From Ancylobacter vacuolatus (lineage in GTDB: Bacteria; Pseudomonadota; Alphaproteobacteria; Rhizobiales; Xanthobacteraceae): DNA of 64,000 nucleotides. The notes below the pieces were generated by a model. That model searched no databases and was not told the DNA's origin. It saw only the letters and a program-made list of their open reading frames with translations. The position numbers and the translations under genes were made by a program. Below are positions 54,566 to 63,914 of this stretch, in pieces (positions within the stretch are counted from its first letter, which is position 1; every line of letters starts with the position of its first letter). Where the stretch lies: NCBI RefSeq assembly GCF_030813595.1, contig NZ_JAUSUH010000003.1, positions 124,001 to 188,000 of the forward strand, in the 5' to 3' direction.

Positions 54566-54720
54566 GCACCTTCTCCCGTTTTCCCGCCCGCCGACTCGCT
54601 GGGCAGACCTATCCTAACGGGTGGGGACGACGCCAAGAAAGCCGGCTCTGAGGTGCCTCCGTGGGAAGGGTGTGCCAGCTAGCGCGACCATTGCACCTGC
54701 CCGACAGGGAATTCGGTGCG

Positions 54721-56931
54721 TCAGGCGACATCGGGCAAGCGGTCGAGATGCTTGTCGAGCGTGATGGGATAGTCCCGCACCCGCACGCCTGTGGCGTTGT
54801 AGATCGCGTTCGCCACTGCCGCACCGACGCCGCATATGCCGAGCTCGCCCACGCCCTTCGCCTTCAGCGGTGTCGACATCGGGTCGGTCTCGTCGAGAAA
54901 AACCACCTCCTGGTGCGGGATGTCGGCATGGACCGGCACCTCATAGCCGACGAGGTCGTGATTGACGAAGAACCCCCGCCTTGTGTCGACCGCAAGCTCC
55001 TCCATCAGCGCCGCCCCCGCGCCCATGGTCATGGCGCCGATCACTTGGCTGCGGGCTGATTTTGGATTCAGGATGCGCCCGGCGGCACAGACGGCGAGCA
55101 TGCGGCGGATGCGGCTCTCCCCTGTCGCGCTATCCACCGCCACCTCGACAAAATGGCCGGCGAAGGTGGACTGCTGCATCTTTTCGGTGATGTCGCCATA
55201 TTCCATGCGGTCCTCGGCGACGAGATCGCCTTCAGCCGCCGCAGCCTGCAGTCTGATGGAGCGATTACCGACCCGCACCTCGCCATCGACGAACTCCGCA
55301 TCCGCCGAGTTAAGGCTCAGCTTGCGCGCCACCTCCTCGCGCAGCTTCACACAGGCGGCGTAGACACCGGCGGTGGAACTGGCCGCGCCCCACTGGCCGC
55401 CCGAACCGGCCGAGACGGGGAAGCTGGAATCCCCAAGCACCACACGCACCTGCTCCATGGGCACGCCCATCATCTCGGCAGCGGTCTGGGCGATGATGGT
55501 GTAGCTGCCGGTGCCGATATCGGTCATGTCGGTCTCGACCGTCACGACTCCTAGGTTGTCCAGCCGCACACGCGCACCGGATTTTGCCAGCAGGTTGTTG
55601 CGGAAGCCGGCGGCCATGCCGAGGCCGATCAGCCAGCGGCCGTCGCGGATCTGACCCGGGCGGGCGTTGCGCCGATCCCACCCGAAGCGCTCGGCCCCGA
55701 GGCGCAGACATTGCACGAAGGGCCGCGCCGAAAAGGGGCGCTCCGGATGCTCCGGGTCGACCTGGGTGTCGTTTCGAATGCGGAACTCGACCGGGTCGAT
55801 ACCGAGTTTTTCCGCCATCTCGTCCATGGCGATCTCCAGCGCCATCAGGCCCGGCGCCTCGCCCGGCGCGCGCATGGCGTTGCCCTCGGGCAGGTCGAGC
55901 ACGGCAAGGCGCATGGAGGTCATGCGGTTGGCGCCGGCATAGAGCAGGCGAGTCTGCCCGACCGCCGTCTCCGGCCCGCCGCCTTCCAGATCGCCGGACC
56001 AGCTCTCGTGGCCGATGGCGGTGATCGTACCATCGCGCTCGGCACCGAGGCGGACGCGCTGGATCGTCGCCGGGCGATGGGTGGTATTGTTGGCGATTAA
56101 TGGGCGCTGCAGCGCGACCTTGACAGGACGGCCCGCCGCCCGGGCACCGAGCGCGGCCAGCACCACATCGGCGCGAAGAAACAGCTTCGAGCCGAAGCCA
56201 CCGCCGATATAGGGGGAAATGAGGCGGACCTTTTCCGGCGGGATGCCGAGTGTGGTGGCAAGCTCGCCTGTCGACCAGGCGACCATCTGGTTGGAGGTCC
56301 AGACGGTCAGACTGTCCCCCTCCCAGCTGGCAAGCGTGGCGTGCGGCTCCATCATCGCGTGGGACTGGTCCGGCGTCGTATATGTCTCGTCGAGCCGCAC
56401 GGCGGCCTGCGCGAAGGCGCGGGGAAAATCGCCGACATGGGTGTCGATCGGTCCGGTGAGGTCACTGGGCTCGGGCGCGGTGGCGGAGCCCTTTGCGGCG
56501 TGCAGATCGAACCTGCCAGGCTCGGCCTTATAGTCGATACGCACAAGGTGAGCGGCGGCGCGGGCCTGCTCGAAGCTCTCCGCCACCACGAGGGCGACCG
56601 CCTGATGGTAGTGCTGGATATCGGGCCCGCCGAGCAAATGGGCGGTGTTGTAGTTGCCCTTCTTGAGGACACCGGCATTCCGGGCCGTGACGACGGCCAG
56701 CACGCCGGGCGCGCGTTCCGCCGCCGACAGGTCCATCGCGGTGATACGGCCCTTGGCGATCGTGGCGCCGATCACATGGCCATAGGCGGGGTCGGCGACG
56801 ATATCGTGCCGCTCATAGGCATAAGGCGCCTTCCCCGTGGTTTTGAGCGGGCCGTCGATCCGGTCGAGCGGCTGGCCGATCACTTTCAGTCGGTCGATCG
56901 GATTGGTCGTGGCGGCGGAATCGAATTTCAT
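54721..56931 (-). CDS. paoC: Molybdopterin-binding subunit of xanthine dehydrogenase family, PaoC-like
   Basis: This large subunit holds the molybdenum cofactor and oxidises aldehydes. The 736-residue protein has IGGGFGSKLFLRAD, the HEPHATLA-like MMEPHATLASWEG segment and the catalytic Glu in KGVGELGICGVGAAV. PaoC of E. coli is about 732 aa. It is the last of three genes in the order PaoA-PaoB-PaoC. The maturation factor PaoD is not next to it. Confidence 0.92.
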   Translation of the reverse strand: MKFDSAATTNPIDRLKVIGQPLDRIDGPLKTTGKAPYAYERHDIVADPAYGHVIGATIAKGRITAMDLSAAERAPGVLAVVTARNAGVLKKGNYNTAHLLGGPDIQHYHQAVALVVAESFEQARAAAHLVRIDYKAEPGRFDLHAAKGSATAPEPSDLTGPIDTHVGDFPRAFAQAAVRLDETYTTPDQSHAMMEPHATLASWEGDSLTVWTSNQMVAWSTGELATTLGIPPEKVRLISPYIGGGFGSKLFLRADVVLAALGARAAGRPVKVALQRPLIANNTTHRPATIQRVRLGAERDGTITAIGHESWSGDLEGGGPETAVGQTRLLYAGANRMTSMRLAVLDLPEGNAMRAPGEAPGLMALEIAMDEMAEKLGIDPVEFRIRNDTQVDPEHPERPFSARPFVQCLRLGAERFGWDRRNARPGQIRDGRWLIGLGMAAGFRNNLLAKSGARVRLDNLGVVTVETDMTDIGTGSYTIIAQTAAEMMGVPMEQVRVVLGDSSFPVSAGSGGQWGAASSTAGVYAACVKLREEVARKLSLNSADAEFVDGEVRVGNRSIRLQAAAAEGDLVAEDRMEYGDITEKMQQSTFAGHFVEVAVDSATGESRIRRMLAVCAAGRILNPKSARSQVIGAMTMGAGAALMEELAVDTRRGFFVNHDLVGYEVPVHADIPHQEVVFLDETDPMSTPLKAKGVGELGICGVGAAVANAIYNATGVRVRDYPITLDKHLDRLPDVA

Positions 56932-56934
56932 GGC

Positions 56935-57885
56935 TCAGCCCTTTGCCTCGACGAGGATTGACGCGAGCGTGCGCTCGACCAGCGTGATCTTGAAGGCGTT
57001 CTCGCGCGTGGGCCGCGCGCCCGCCAGCAACTGCCCGACGACGGCGTTTGCCCCGCGCGGCATTTCGCTCTCGGCCGCCTCACCACGCCACGGCTTGTGG
57101 GCGACACCACCGAGCGCGACGCGGCCCGTTCCGTCGGGCTGAAGGACGGCACCGACAGAGACCAGCGCGAAGGCATAGGAGGCGCGGTCGCGCACCTTGC
57201 GATAAATGTGGCGCCCACCGAGAGGCTTCGGCAACACTACCGATGTAATCAGCTCGCCCGTCTCCAGCGCGGTCTCGACATGCGGGGTGTCGCCGGGAAG
57301 ACGATGGAAATCGGCCATTGGGATGGAGCGCGTGGCGCCGTCGGCCCGCACCGTCTCCACCGTCGCGTCCAGTGCCCGCAGGGCGACCGCCATGTCGCTG
57401 GGATGGGTGGCGATGCAGGCGTCGCTGGTGCCGATCACCCCAAGCTGACGGGTGAAGCCGCCGATGGCCGCGCAGCCGCTACCGGGCTGGCGCTTGTTGC
57501 ACGGCTGGGCTGTGTCATAGAAATAAGGGCAGCGCGTGCGCTGGAGCAGGTTTCCCGCGGTGGTAGCCTTGTTGCGCAACTGCCCCGAGGCGCCGGCGAG
57601 CAGCGCCCGGGCAAGGAGGCCATAGTCCCGCCGCACCCGCGGATCCGCCGCAAGATTGGTGTTGCTGACGAGCGCCCCGATGCGCAGGCCGCCATCCTCC
57701 GTGGCCTCTATGTTATCGAGCCCGAGACCATTGACGTCGATCAGATGGGGCGGCGTTTCGATCTGCAGCTTCATCAGGTCCAGCAGGTTCGTGCCACCGG
57801 CAATGAACCGGGCGCCCTGGGTGTGGGCGGCGGCCGCTGCCGCCTCAGCCGGTGTAGTGGCGCGCTCATAGGTAAAGGGCCTCAT
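56935..57885 (-). CDS. paoB: FAD-binding subunit with 4Fe-4S cluster, PaoB-like
   Basis: This medium subunit passes electrons through FAD. The 316-residue product has the FAD motif [15 protein letters not shown], and the extra cysteine cluster [20 protein letters not shown] followed by another Cys, which in E. coli PaoB binds a 4Fe-4S cluster absent from most xanthine dehydrogenases. It overlaps the PaoA gene by four bases (ATGA) and ends 3 bp before PaoC. Confidence 0.9.
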   Translation of the reverse strand: MRPFTYERATTPAEAAAAAAHTQGARFIAGGTNLLDLMKLQIETPPHLIDVNGLGLDNIEATEDGGLRIGALVSNTNLAADPRVRRDYGLLARALLAGASGQLRNKATTAGNLLQRTRCPYFYDTAQPCNKRQPGSGCAAIGGFTRQLGVIGTSDACIATHPSDMAVALRALDATVETVRADGATRSIPMADFHRLPGDTPHVETALETGELITSVVLPKPLGGRHIYRKVRDRASYAFALVSVGAVLQPDGTGRVALGGVAHKPWRGEAAESEMPRGANAVVGQLLAGARPTRENAFKITLVERTLASILVEAKG

Positions 57886-58544
57886 GCGGGGCTCCTCGAA
57901 ACGTCGGAAATGGCGTCGATGATGTTGGAATAGGCGCCGCAGCGGCAGATATTGCCGCTCATGCGCTCGCGCAGCTCATCGACTGAGGCTTCAGGCGCCG
58001 CGGTGAGATCGCCAGTGACATGGCTCGGGACACCGGCCTCAATCTCGTTCAGGACCGCCACCGCCGAGCAGATCTGCCCTGGCGTGCAATAGCCGCACTG
58101 ATAGCCGTCACGCGAAACGAAAGCGGCCTGCATCGGGTGCAACTCGCCGGGCTGCCCGAGCCCCTCGATCGTGGTGATAGAGTCGCCCTCATGCATGACG
58201 GCCAGCGTCAGGCAGGAATTGATACGTACGCCATCCACCATCACCGTGCAGGCCCCGCACTGGCCGTGATCGCAGCCCTTCTTGGTCCCGGTAAGGTGGA
58301 GATGCTCACGCAGCGCGTCGAGCAGCGTGGTGCGGGTGTCGACGTTCAGCTCCTTGACGGTACCGTTGATGGTGAAGCTGATCTGCATCTGCGTCTGCAA
58401 CGCCACGACAACCTCATTCGCCGGCGCGATCTCTGCCGCGCCTTCGGCCCGCGCGCTGCTCCCGGCGGTGGTGGCGGCGACGGTCACAGCCCCGGCCGCA
58501 AGCAGATCGCGTCGTGACAATCCGGTATCGGGAGTTCGCTGCAT
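57882..58544 (-). CDS. paoA: 2Fe-2S subunit with Tat signal, PaoA-like
   Basis: This small subunit carries two [2Fe-2S] clusters: [16 protein letters not shown] with NSCLTLA for the plant-type cluster and [13 protein letters not shown] plus [11 protein letters not shown] for the second. The N-terminus has a twin-arginine signal ([19 protein letters not shown]), so the complex is folded in the cytoplasm and exported to the periplasm. The 220-residue length fits PaoA. ATG 58544 precedes the Tat signal; upstream in-frame codons add a low-quality leader. Confidence 0.9.
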   Translation of the reverse strand: MQRTPDTGLSRRDLLAAGAVTVAATTAGSSARAEGAAEIAPANEVVVALQTQMQISFTINGTVKELNVDTRTTLLDALREHLHLTGTKKGCDHGQCGACTVMVDGVRINSCLTLAVMHEGDSITTIEGLGQPGELHPMQAAFVSRDGYQCGYCTPGQICSAVAVLNEIEAGVPSHVTGDLTAAPEASVDELRERMSGNICRCGAYSNIIDAISDVSRSPA

Positions 58545-59341
58545 GGGTGATCCGCGTTTGGGTGATCCAGATGCTGGCGGGCGAAGCCCGACACCCTTGG
58601 GTCGCGGTCCCACCTCGTATTCACCGGGGCAATGCCAGCTTGCGCGATGAGTTCCCGACGCCGCCGAGCCAAGCCGTACGCCTTACGACATCGGCTCCGT
58701 CAAGTTTCTGGAATCACTCGCAAATGATGCTCGACATCCGACGTGGTCACGATCGCTTGTCGACGTGACGGGCCGCGACTGGAGCGGAACGGATAGCAGT
58801 GAGCGTCGCAGGCGCATGCGACGCCGCACCCGGCGAAGACAGTCTAATTTTGATATTAAGCCATCGAAATTATTCGATTTAACAAATCTTCTTGCATAAG
58901 CCCCCTCTTAGGCTCGCTGCCCTCTGCCATTGCTTAGCCTAATAGGTCGTGGACGCCGAGGCCCTTGCCGCCGGCCGCGGGTTCGAGGCGACCTTGCAGC
59001 ATCTCGATTCCTGCGCGTGGGTGGCAACCGCGCAGACGCTCGATCGAGATGCGCGGTTGTCTCCGCCATGTTCGGGCTCACGCCGATGGCGGAGGTGCCT
59101 CGTCACCTCGCCGCGCGCAAGCGCCCCCAGCGGATCGACATCGGCAAGGTGGCGCTCGGCGTCATAGAGACGCTCACGGAAGCCGACGGCATCCTCCATG
59201 ACCGCGCGGGCCATCGCTTGGGGGCAGCAGCGCCGGTACGGCTTACGCTGCTGCAGGGTCTGTGGATCGAATCCTCGACGATATCGTCGATCGGTCGTCG
59301 ACGATCGCCAGTCCCGCCCGGCGCGCGCCGCCGGCCGATCG
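58545..59341. other. Gap of about 800 bp with no convincing gene
   Basis: Reading frames here are not supported by codon use or by any family I can recognise. There is an AT-rich stretch near 58850-58910 with TTTAACAAATC and a direct repeat GGGTGATCC at 58544-58570. The segment 58950-59340 is GC-rich again and may be a very decayed gene, but I cannot name it. It marks the start of the eroded accessory region. Confidence 0.5.
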
Positions 59342-61891
59342 TCAGGCCGACGCCGCGGCTTTCCGGCTCTCGATTGGCGCGGCGCTCTGCTGCACGGGGG
59401 CGGCCGGCGCTTGCCAACTGCCGTCGATCCAATCCGCCGGAGGAAGTCCCGCCTGATGACGCTCCCACGAGCGGGCGACGAATTCTGCGAACGCGCCAAC
59501 GCTCGCGGCGCTCTCGACGAGGGGCCCGGCCTTCTGCCGCAGCTCGGCACCCAGAGCGTTTCGCCAGACAGGGTCCTTGGCGAGCCTGTGGGCGATCTGC
59601 AGATATTCGTCCTCGTCTCTTGCCGTCAGACCCGACACGCCGATGTGCTTATAGATCGTCGCGGTCCATTTCCCGAAGGGCATCTCCCTGGGAAGTGTAA
59701 CCGTGGGCACGCCCAGCATCGCCGCGTCGAAACTCGACGACATGCCGCAGAGGGGGAACGAATCCAGGCAGCAGTCGACCGAAAGCAGCAGGCTATGGGC
59801 ATCCACCTGCGTCAACGTGCGCAAGAAGACGACCCTGTTCATCAACTCGCCGAGCCTCTGGTGCAGCCTGAACCGCAGCGTCTTGGACGGAGGATATTCG
59901 CCCCGCAGGAAGACGAGCGTCGCTTCGGGATCACTCTCCAGCAGCCTGCGGAACATGCCGTCCATATCGGGATGGATCTTGGGCGGCGTGTTGGCGCAAA
60001 GATAGATGCGCCCCTCGGCGCCCGGCCCGAACAGTCGCTGCCTTAACTCCGCCTTCGTCGATTCGGTGATCTCGTCCACCGAATGCCGTTCGATGTAATA
60101 GGGCGGGTGTTCCAGCAGGGCGACCTTCGACCTGTAGAACTTTCCGACATCGACCGGCTCGGCGGGTTTCCAGGAGATGTAGTAGTCCGCATTGGTCAGC
60201 CCGTCGGTCCAGTTCGGCTCGAGCAGGACCATCTGCAGATGCGCGAGCCGCGCCATCATCGGAAAGAACACCGATGCAACCGATGGACCCGACACGATGA
60301 TGTCGAGCTGCTCGGCCGCGATCACATCGATGGCCGAATAGACATCCATATCGGAAACCTCGACCACTCGTTCCGAACGCAGGACCCAGTCCCGCGCGGC
60401 CCGGCTCAACCCCATTTTTCCCGGGCGGATGAAGACGGTCTCGAAGAGGGTCGGGTCCAGTCCGCTGAGCAGGCCCGACATCATCGGCATGGAATCGTGC
60501 ACCATGAAACCGATGCGGATCCGCCGGCCCGGGACGGGTCGCAGCGTCCCGTCGGAGACGTGGAGGGCGGTGTGGTTGAGCTTCGGCCAGGTCTTGAAGG
60601 CAAGACTCTCCAAGGCGCTGACGGCGGAGTTGTAGGTGTCGATGGCACCTAGGCAGAACAGCTGCTGCCATGGCGTCCAATTGTTGGACATGTCGCTGAT
60701 CGGCTCCGCCAATTCGATCGGCGAAAGAGCGAGGAAATTGCACGCGTCGATGAACTGGTGCATCTGCGCCTCGACCTGGCCCGCCGCAGACGGAACCATC
60801 GGCGGGGTCAGCTGGAACAGCATGTCGATCACGCGCTCATCTTTCTTCAGCGCGTCGCTAACCTCCCCTCCATCATCGGACTGATGTCGAACCATCTGTC
60901 GCAGCGTCGCCGCGAAGCTTTCATCCAGATCCAGATATCTGCAGAAAAAGGTGAACAATCTGGCCTTATGGCTGGGTAATTGCGCCCGCCCTACAATCTC
61001 CAGAACTTTGCGAATAAGTCCGTCAAAGGACCCCGCGGCGCATATTCGTTGAAGATCCTTGTAGTTCAATATGAGAGCTTCGGCGATCAGGGGATCCGAC
61101 TGCATCGCTTTTATGTAGAAATCGGCGACTGATCGATTTTCATAATCATAACTAATTGATAATTCATCCATTAAACAAAAATATCGCTCATATTCAAGAT
61201 GATGAGCACTTATCTGAGTATAAAAATGACGAAGTTCAGCCGATTCTGGATATTTTCTCAGCCCCGTTTCAAGGGCCGTCAGGCAAGCAGCGATATCGCC
61301 CAGCCTCAGTGCGGCCGCTCCCGCGAAATAAGCATCCCACATGACCTCGCACGGTCGAGCCACCAAAGACCGGTAGATTTCATGAGCTTCGGCTGCAAAG
61401 CCCTTTTCTTCCAGCCGATTCGCGATGTTCCAAAGCGAACCGCTCGGGTCAGGTTCATCACCGGGACCCCGGCTCAGCTTGCGCTTAACACGGGATATGT
61501 CTCCCTTGTCGATATAATACTCGATAATCTTCAGCTGGTCCTTGCGCTCGGAAAACTGCTCAAGGGCCGCCTCTATCGCTTCAGGATCGTTTGCATCGAC
61601 ATCTACGAGGGGATAGCGCCTGTTGCCTTTCGCGAGGACCTTCGTCGCACGCGCCGCATTCCCCAACCGGTAATTCGCCAGTCCCACAAGGAGAAAGTCA
61701 TGCGAGGTGACCGGCCTGCGTCGGGCAAGGACGCGGTAGATTTCATGAGCGGTCGCCGCATCGCTCCTCGAGAGGGCGATGTCCGCCCTGGCCCAGGCTT
61801 TCGCCGTGGACTCCCTCCGCAGACGCAGCCACTTTCCAACGGCGGTACGCCGGAACGAGTTTTCCAAACTGGAAATGAAGGCACTTTTCAT
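59342..61891 (-). CDS. TPR/O-GlcNAc-transferase-like glycosyltransferase (GT41 type)
   Basis: The 849-residue protein has helical TPR-like repeats in its first half (for example AHEIYRVLARRRPVTSHDFL, DAYFAGAAALRLGDIAACLT) and an OGT-type GT-B domain in its second half: RIRIGFMVHDSMPMMSGLL, RIYLCANTPPKIHPDMDG and CCLDSFPLCGMSSSFDAAML, which holds the UDP-sugar site. In alphaproteobacteria such enzymes can modify flagellin (FlmG of Caulobacter). Base composition is clearly lower in GC than the neighbours, mostly around 61100-61260, as expected for acquired DNA. ATG 61891 is my choice of start; ATG 62005 or TTG 62068 are alternatives. Confidence 0.8.
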   Translation of the reverse strand: MKSAFISSLENSFRRTAVGKWLRLRRESTAKAWARADIALSRSDAATAHEIYRVLARRRPVTSHDFLLVGLANYRLGNAARATKVLAKGNRRYPLVDVDANDPEAIEAALEQFSERKDQLKIIEYYIDKGDISRVKRKLSRGPGDEPDPSGSLWNIANRLEEKGFAAEAHEIYRSLVARPCEVMWDAYFAGAAALRLGDIAACLTALETGLRKYPESAELRHFYTQISAHHLEYERYFCLMDELSISYDYENRSVADFYIKAMQSDPLIAEALILNYKDLQRICAAGSFDGLIRKVLEIVGRAQLPSHKARLFTFFCRYLDLDESFAATLRQMVRHQSDDGGEVSDALKKDERVIDMLFQLTPPMVPSAAGQVEAQMHQFIDACNFLALSPIELAEPISDMSNNWTPWQQLFCLGAIDTYNSAVSALESLAFKTWPKLNHTALHVSDGTLRPVPGRRIRIGFMVHDSMPMMSGLLSGLDPTLFETVFIRPGKMGLSRAARDWVLRSERVVEVSDMDVYSAIDVIAAEQLDIIVSGPSVASVFFPMMARLAHLQMVLLEPNWTDGLTNADYYISWKPAEPVDVGKFYRSKVALLEHPPYYIERHSVDEITESTKAELRQRLFGPGAEGRIYLCANTPPKIHPDMDGMFRRLLESDPEATLVFLRGEYPPSKTLRFRLHQRLGELMNRVVFLRTLTQVDAHSLLLSVDCCLDSFPLCGMSSSFDAAMLGVPTVTLPREMPFGKWTATIYKHIGVSGLTARDEDEYLQIAHRLAKDPVWRNALGAELRQKAGPLVESAASVGAFAEFVARSWERHQAGLPPADWIDGSWQAPAAPVQQSAAPIESRKAAASA

Positions 61892-62064
61892 AGCAGTGGC
61901 ATGCTTCCAAAATCGGCTCGGCGGGGGACGAAGAAAAAATGCGTAATAGAGGCACGTGCGGGCGAGACGTTCATGGAGTACAAGCCGAAACTTGCTGCCG
62001 ATCATGCTGTGCAAGCGAGCCCGCTCCGTCTCGGCACGCAACTTCCATTGCCGCGCCCGCGACG

Positions 62065-62840
62065 TCAAGGTTCATGAGCCGACGAATCCGTTCGGACCAC
62101 TGCGTGTCCATCCGTTGAGACGACACCGTCGCCGGGGCGCTGGAACGCCCCTGAATCGTCGGCCGGCAACTCGTGATGCCGTTCTGCTATGCGCCGTTTG
62201 GATGCGAGGATATCGGCCTGCCGCTCAAGCTGCGGCAGGCCGATCGCGGCGGCGACTTTGGTCATGCGGTCGCTGAACACGAGCTGATCGTGCCAACAGC
62301 GCTGCACGAAGCTCTGGCCCTGCCCCTTGACCTTGCGCATTCTCGTGGCCGGCGTCCGGGCGCCCGTCACCACGGCCCACCTTTCCCGGTAGTGATGGTC
62401 TTGTTGCCGAAGCAGGAGACCGCGCCGACATCCCCGAAGGCGCCGGTGTGAGTGTTGGCGCGCGACGCGCTGAGGCGCTCCGCGCAATTCTCAATCGCCC
62501 TCAGGCCGTGCTTCCCGGCGATCGCCATGATCGTCCATGTCGCACACGGCTCCGTAAAGAGGCACCGGCACGATCGCCTTGGTCCGGGAGGTGATCAGGG
62601 GCGCCATATCCTCAGGCCCCATCTGCCAGCCATCCGCGCAGCAGTCGGCGAAGACGGGGGTGGCGACCGTCAGCGCGTTCCTTTTCACCGACGCGATGTA
62701 GATGAAGGATAGGACCATTGCTTCGTCGCCGCGGCCGATGTCGAGGCAATGAAAGGCGAGATGAAGAGCGGTTGTCCCGTTGCGTATGCTGATCGCGCGG
62801 TCGATGCTGGTGAAGGGACTTCTCCGCGTAAATAAACACA
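62065..62840 (-). pseudogene. Frameshifted, truncated DegT/DnrJ sugar aminotransferase
   Basis: Three frames in turn give parts of a DegT/DnrJ/EryC1/StrS aminotransferase: ISIRNGTTALHLAFHCLDIG and MVLSFIYIAS (about 62700-62805), then PEDMAPLITSRTKAIVPVPL, then after a +1 shift near 62530 AFGDVGAVSCFGNKTITTGK with the PLP lysine (62380-62450), and after another shift near 62372 KVKGQGQSFVQRCWHDQLVF with AAAIGLPQLERQADILASKR. The C-terminal third is missing and the N-terminus is cut at about 62840. In sugar pathways these enzymes make amino sugars such as perosamine or pseudaminic acid precursors. The glycosyltransferase next to it may have used such a sugar. Confidence 0.85.
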
Positions 62841-62841
62841 G

Positions 62842-63117
62842 TCAATTTGCTGCGCTTGAGAGTGCGCGAGCTATCGCGTCGGCGATGGCATGGCCGTCAT
62901 AGGGTTTTGGGAAGAACTGGCTTCCCAAGGGCAGGCTGCCCTCCTCCAGGATCGCCTTGCCGGAGGCCACGACCAGCTTCACCGCCGGCCAGCGGTCGCG
63001 GATGTAGTGGGAGAGCTTGATGCCGTCCATGGTGCCGGGCATCTGCACTCGTGCTCGCCGCCTCGAAATGCGCAATCGGTTCGTTTGACACGGCATGGCC
63101 CTCATGGGCCGAAAACC
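62842..63117 (-). pseudogene. Decayed response-regulator receiver domain
   Basis: The C-terminal half of a receiver domain is readable: VQMPGTMDGIKLSHYIRDRW, LVVASGKAILEEGS and QFFPKPYDGHAIADAIAR, with the conserved Lys in FFPKPY and phospho-site region lost. Upstream, a second frame gives SNEPIAHFEAASTS, typical of the preceding receiver part, but the segment with the phosphorylated Asp is deleted and the frames do not join. It is therefore a broken gene. Confidence 0.75.
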
Positions 63118-63141
63118 CGCTGAGCGAGCCATCATTCGGCG

Positions 63142-63179
63142 GGAACGTCCTCGCACAACGGATCTGAGGTGGACGTTCC
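63142..63179. repeat. Inverted repeat GGAACGTCC/GGACGTTCC
   Basis: Perfect nine-base arms are separated by 20 bp. It lies upstream of the broken response-regulator gene and could have been its operator or an RNA hairpin. Confidence 0.5.
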
Positions 63180-63424
63180 GCTGCATCCTACCATGCTGGT
63201 CCAACGTGCAGGCATACTAATCGGTGCAGGCCCCTGCCCCGCCTTCGCCACCGAGCCAACTCACCCGAATCGTTCTGGGTAGCGCGGACGCGCCAAACTC
63301 GGCTGCTCACGATCAGCGGCGAGACGCCAGCCGAAACCCATCTCCTCTCAACCTAACCGAGCATCCTGTGCCCCGTGACACGCGCAACGTGGGCCCGCAT
63401 CGAAGGGAGCGTGCGGTCCGCCCC

Positions 63425-63499
63425 TGCGCCAAGGATGCCTATTCCGGCGAGTGGCGCGTGATCGCCCGCGCGGCCGGCATCCCGGACGAGGTGTGGAAC
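63425..63499 (+). pseudogene. Possible tyrosine-recombinase (integrase) fragment
   Basis: In one plus-strand frame the segment YSGEWRVIARAAGIPDEVWN resembles the piece of phage-type integrases that precedes the RAGG/SRAGA catalytic region. The sequence loses this match after N. Only about 25 residues are left, so the call is tentative. It lies about 95 bp from the 3' end of tRNA-Gly, where such recombinases integrate. The surrounding stretch from 63180 to 63591 shows no other gene. Confidence 0.4.
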
Positions 63500-63591
63500 A
63501 GTTGTAGCGGGTATGGGGACCGCGATGGGGAACGTGGCGAACGTGCAGTTCAGCGGTAGGCCGACAAACCGTTGTTGCATAAAGGTTTGCG

Positions 63592-63665
63592 CTGGAGCGG
63601 GCGAAGGGAATCGAACCCTCGTATGCAGCTTGGGAAGCTGCCGTTCTACCATTGAACTACGCCCG
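63592..63665 (-). tRNA. tRNA-Gly (CCC anticodon), CCA encoded
   Basis: The minus strand folds into a full cloverleaf: acceptor GCGGGCG/CGCCCGC, D-stem GTTC/GAAC, anticodon stem GCAGC/GCTGC with loop TTCCCAA (anticodon CCC), and T-loop TTCGATT. The 3' CCA is encoded at 63592-63594. Confidence 0.95.
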
Positions 63666-63914
63666 CTCAGGCAGGCGGCACCTTAATGGCGCGGCGCGGG
63701 CGCTTCAAGTCCCCCGGCGCACGCTTCACAGGAGAGAAGCCTCCCTGCCGTCCACCTTACAGGTCGGAGCCCTCGACGGAGGGCAGCTGAGGCGTCCGCG
63801 CATTTTGGACGTGAGTTGATCCCCGTCCTGCTCGTCACGCCCCCGCCTCGCGAAGCGCAACGAACAGGACAGGAAGGACCCGTCCCCCAGGGGGATGGAA
63901 AGAACACGGTAGCG
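63666..63914. other. Non-coding stretch after the tRNA
   Basis: I see no supported gene here. A GC-rich inverted repeat CCGTCCCCCAGGGGGATGG is near 63880-63899. Confidence 0.4.

Noticed and set aside
58939..59550. 203-codon minus-strand frame upstream of the glycosyltransferase end
   Set aside because: It overlaps the OGT-like gene in another frame, has Arg-rich shadow composition and matches no family I know.
63142..63179. EcfG-type general stress promoter (GGAAC...CGTT)
   Set aside because: The spacing between GGAAC and CGTT is 14 bp instead of the usual 16-18, and the arms are better explained by the inverted repeat.
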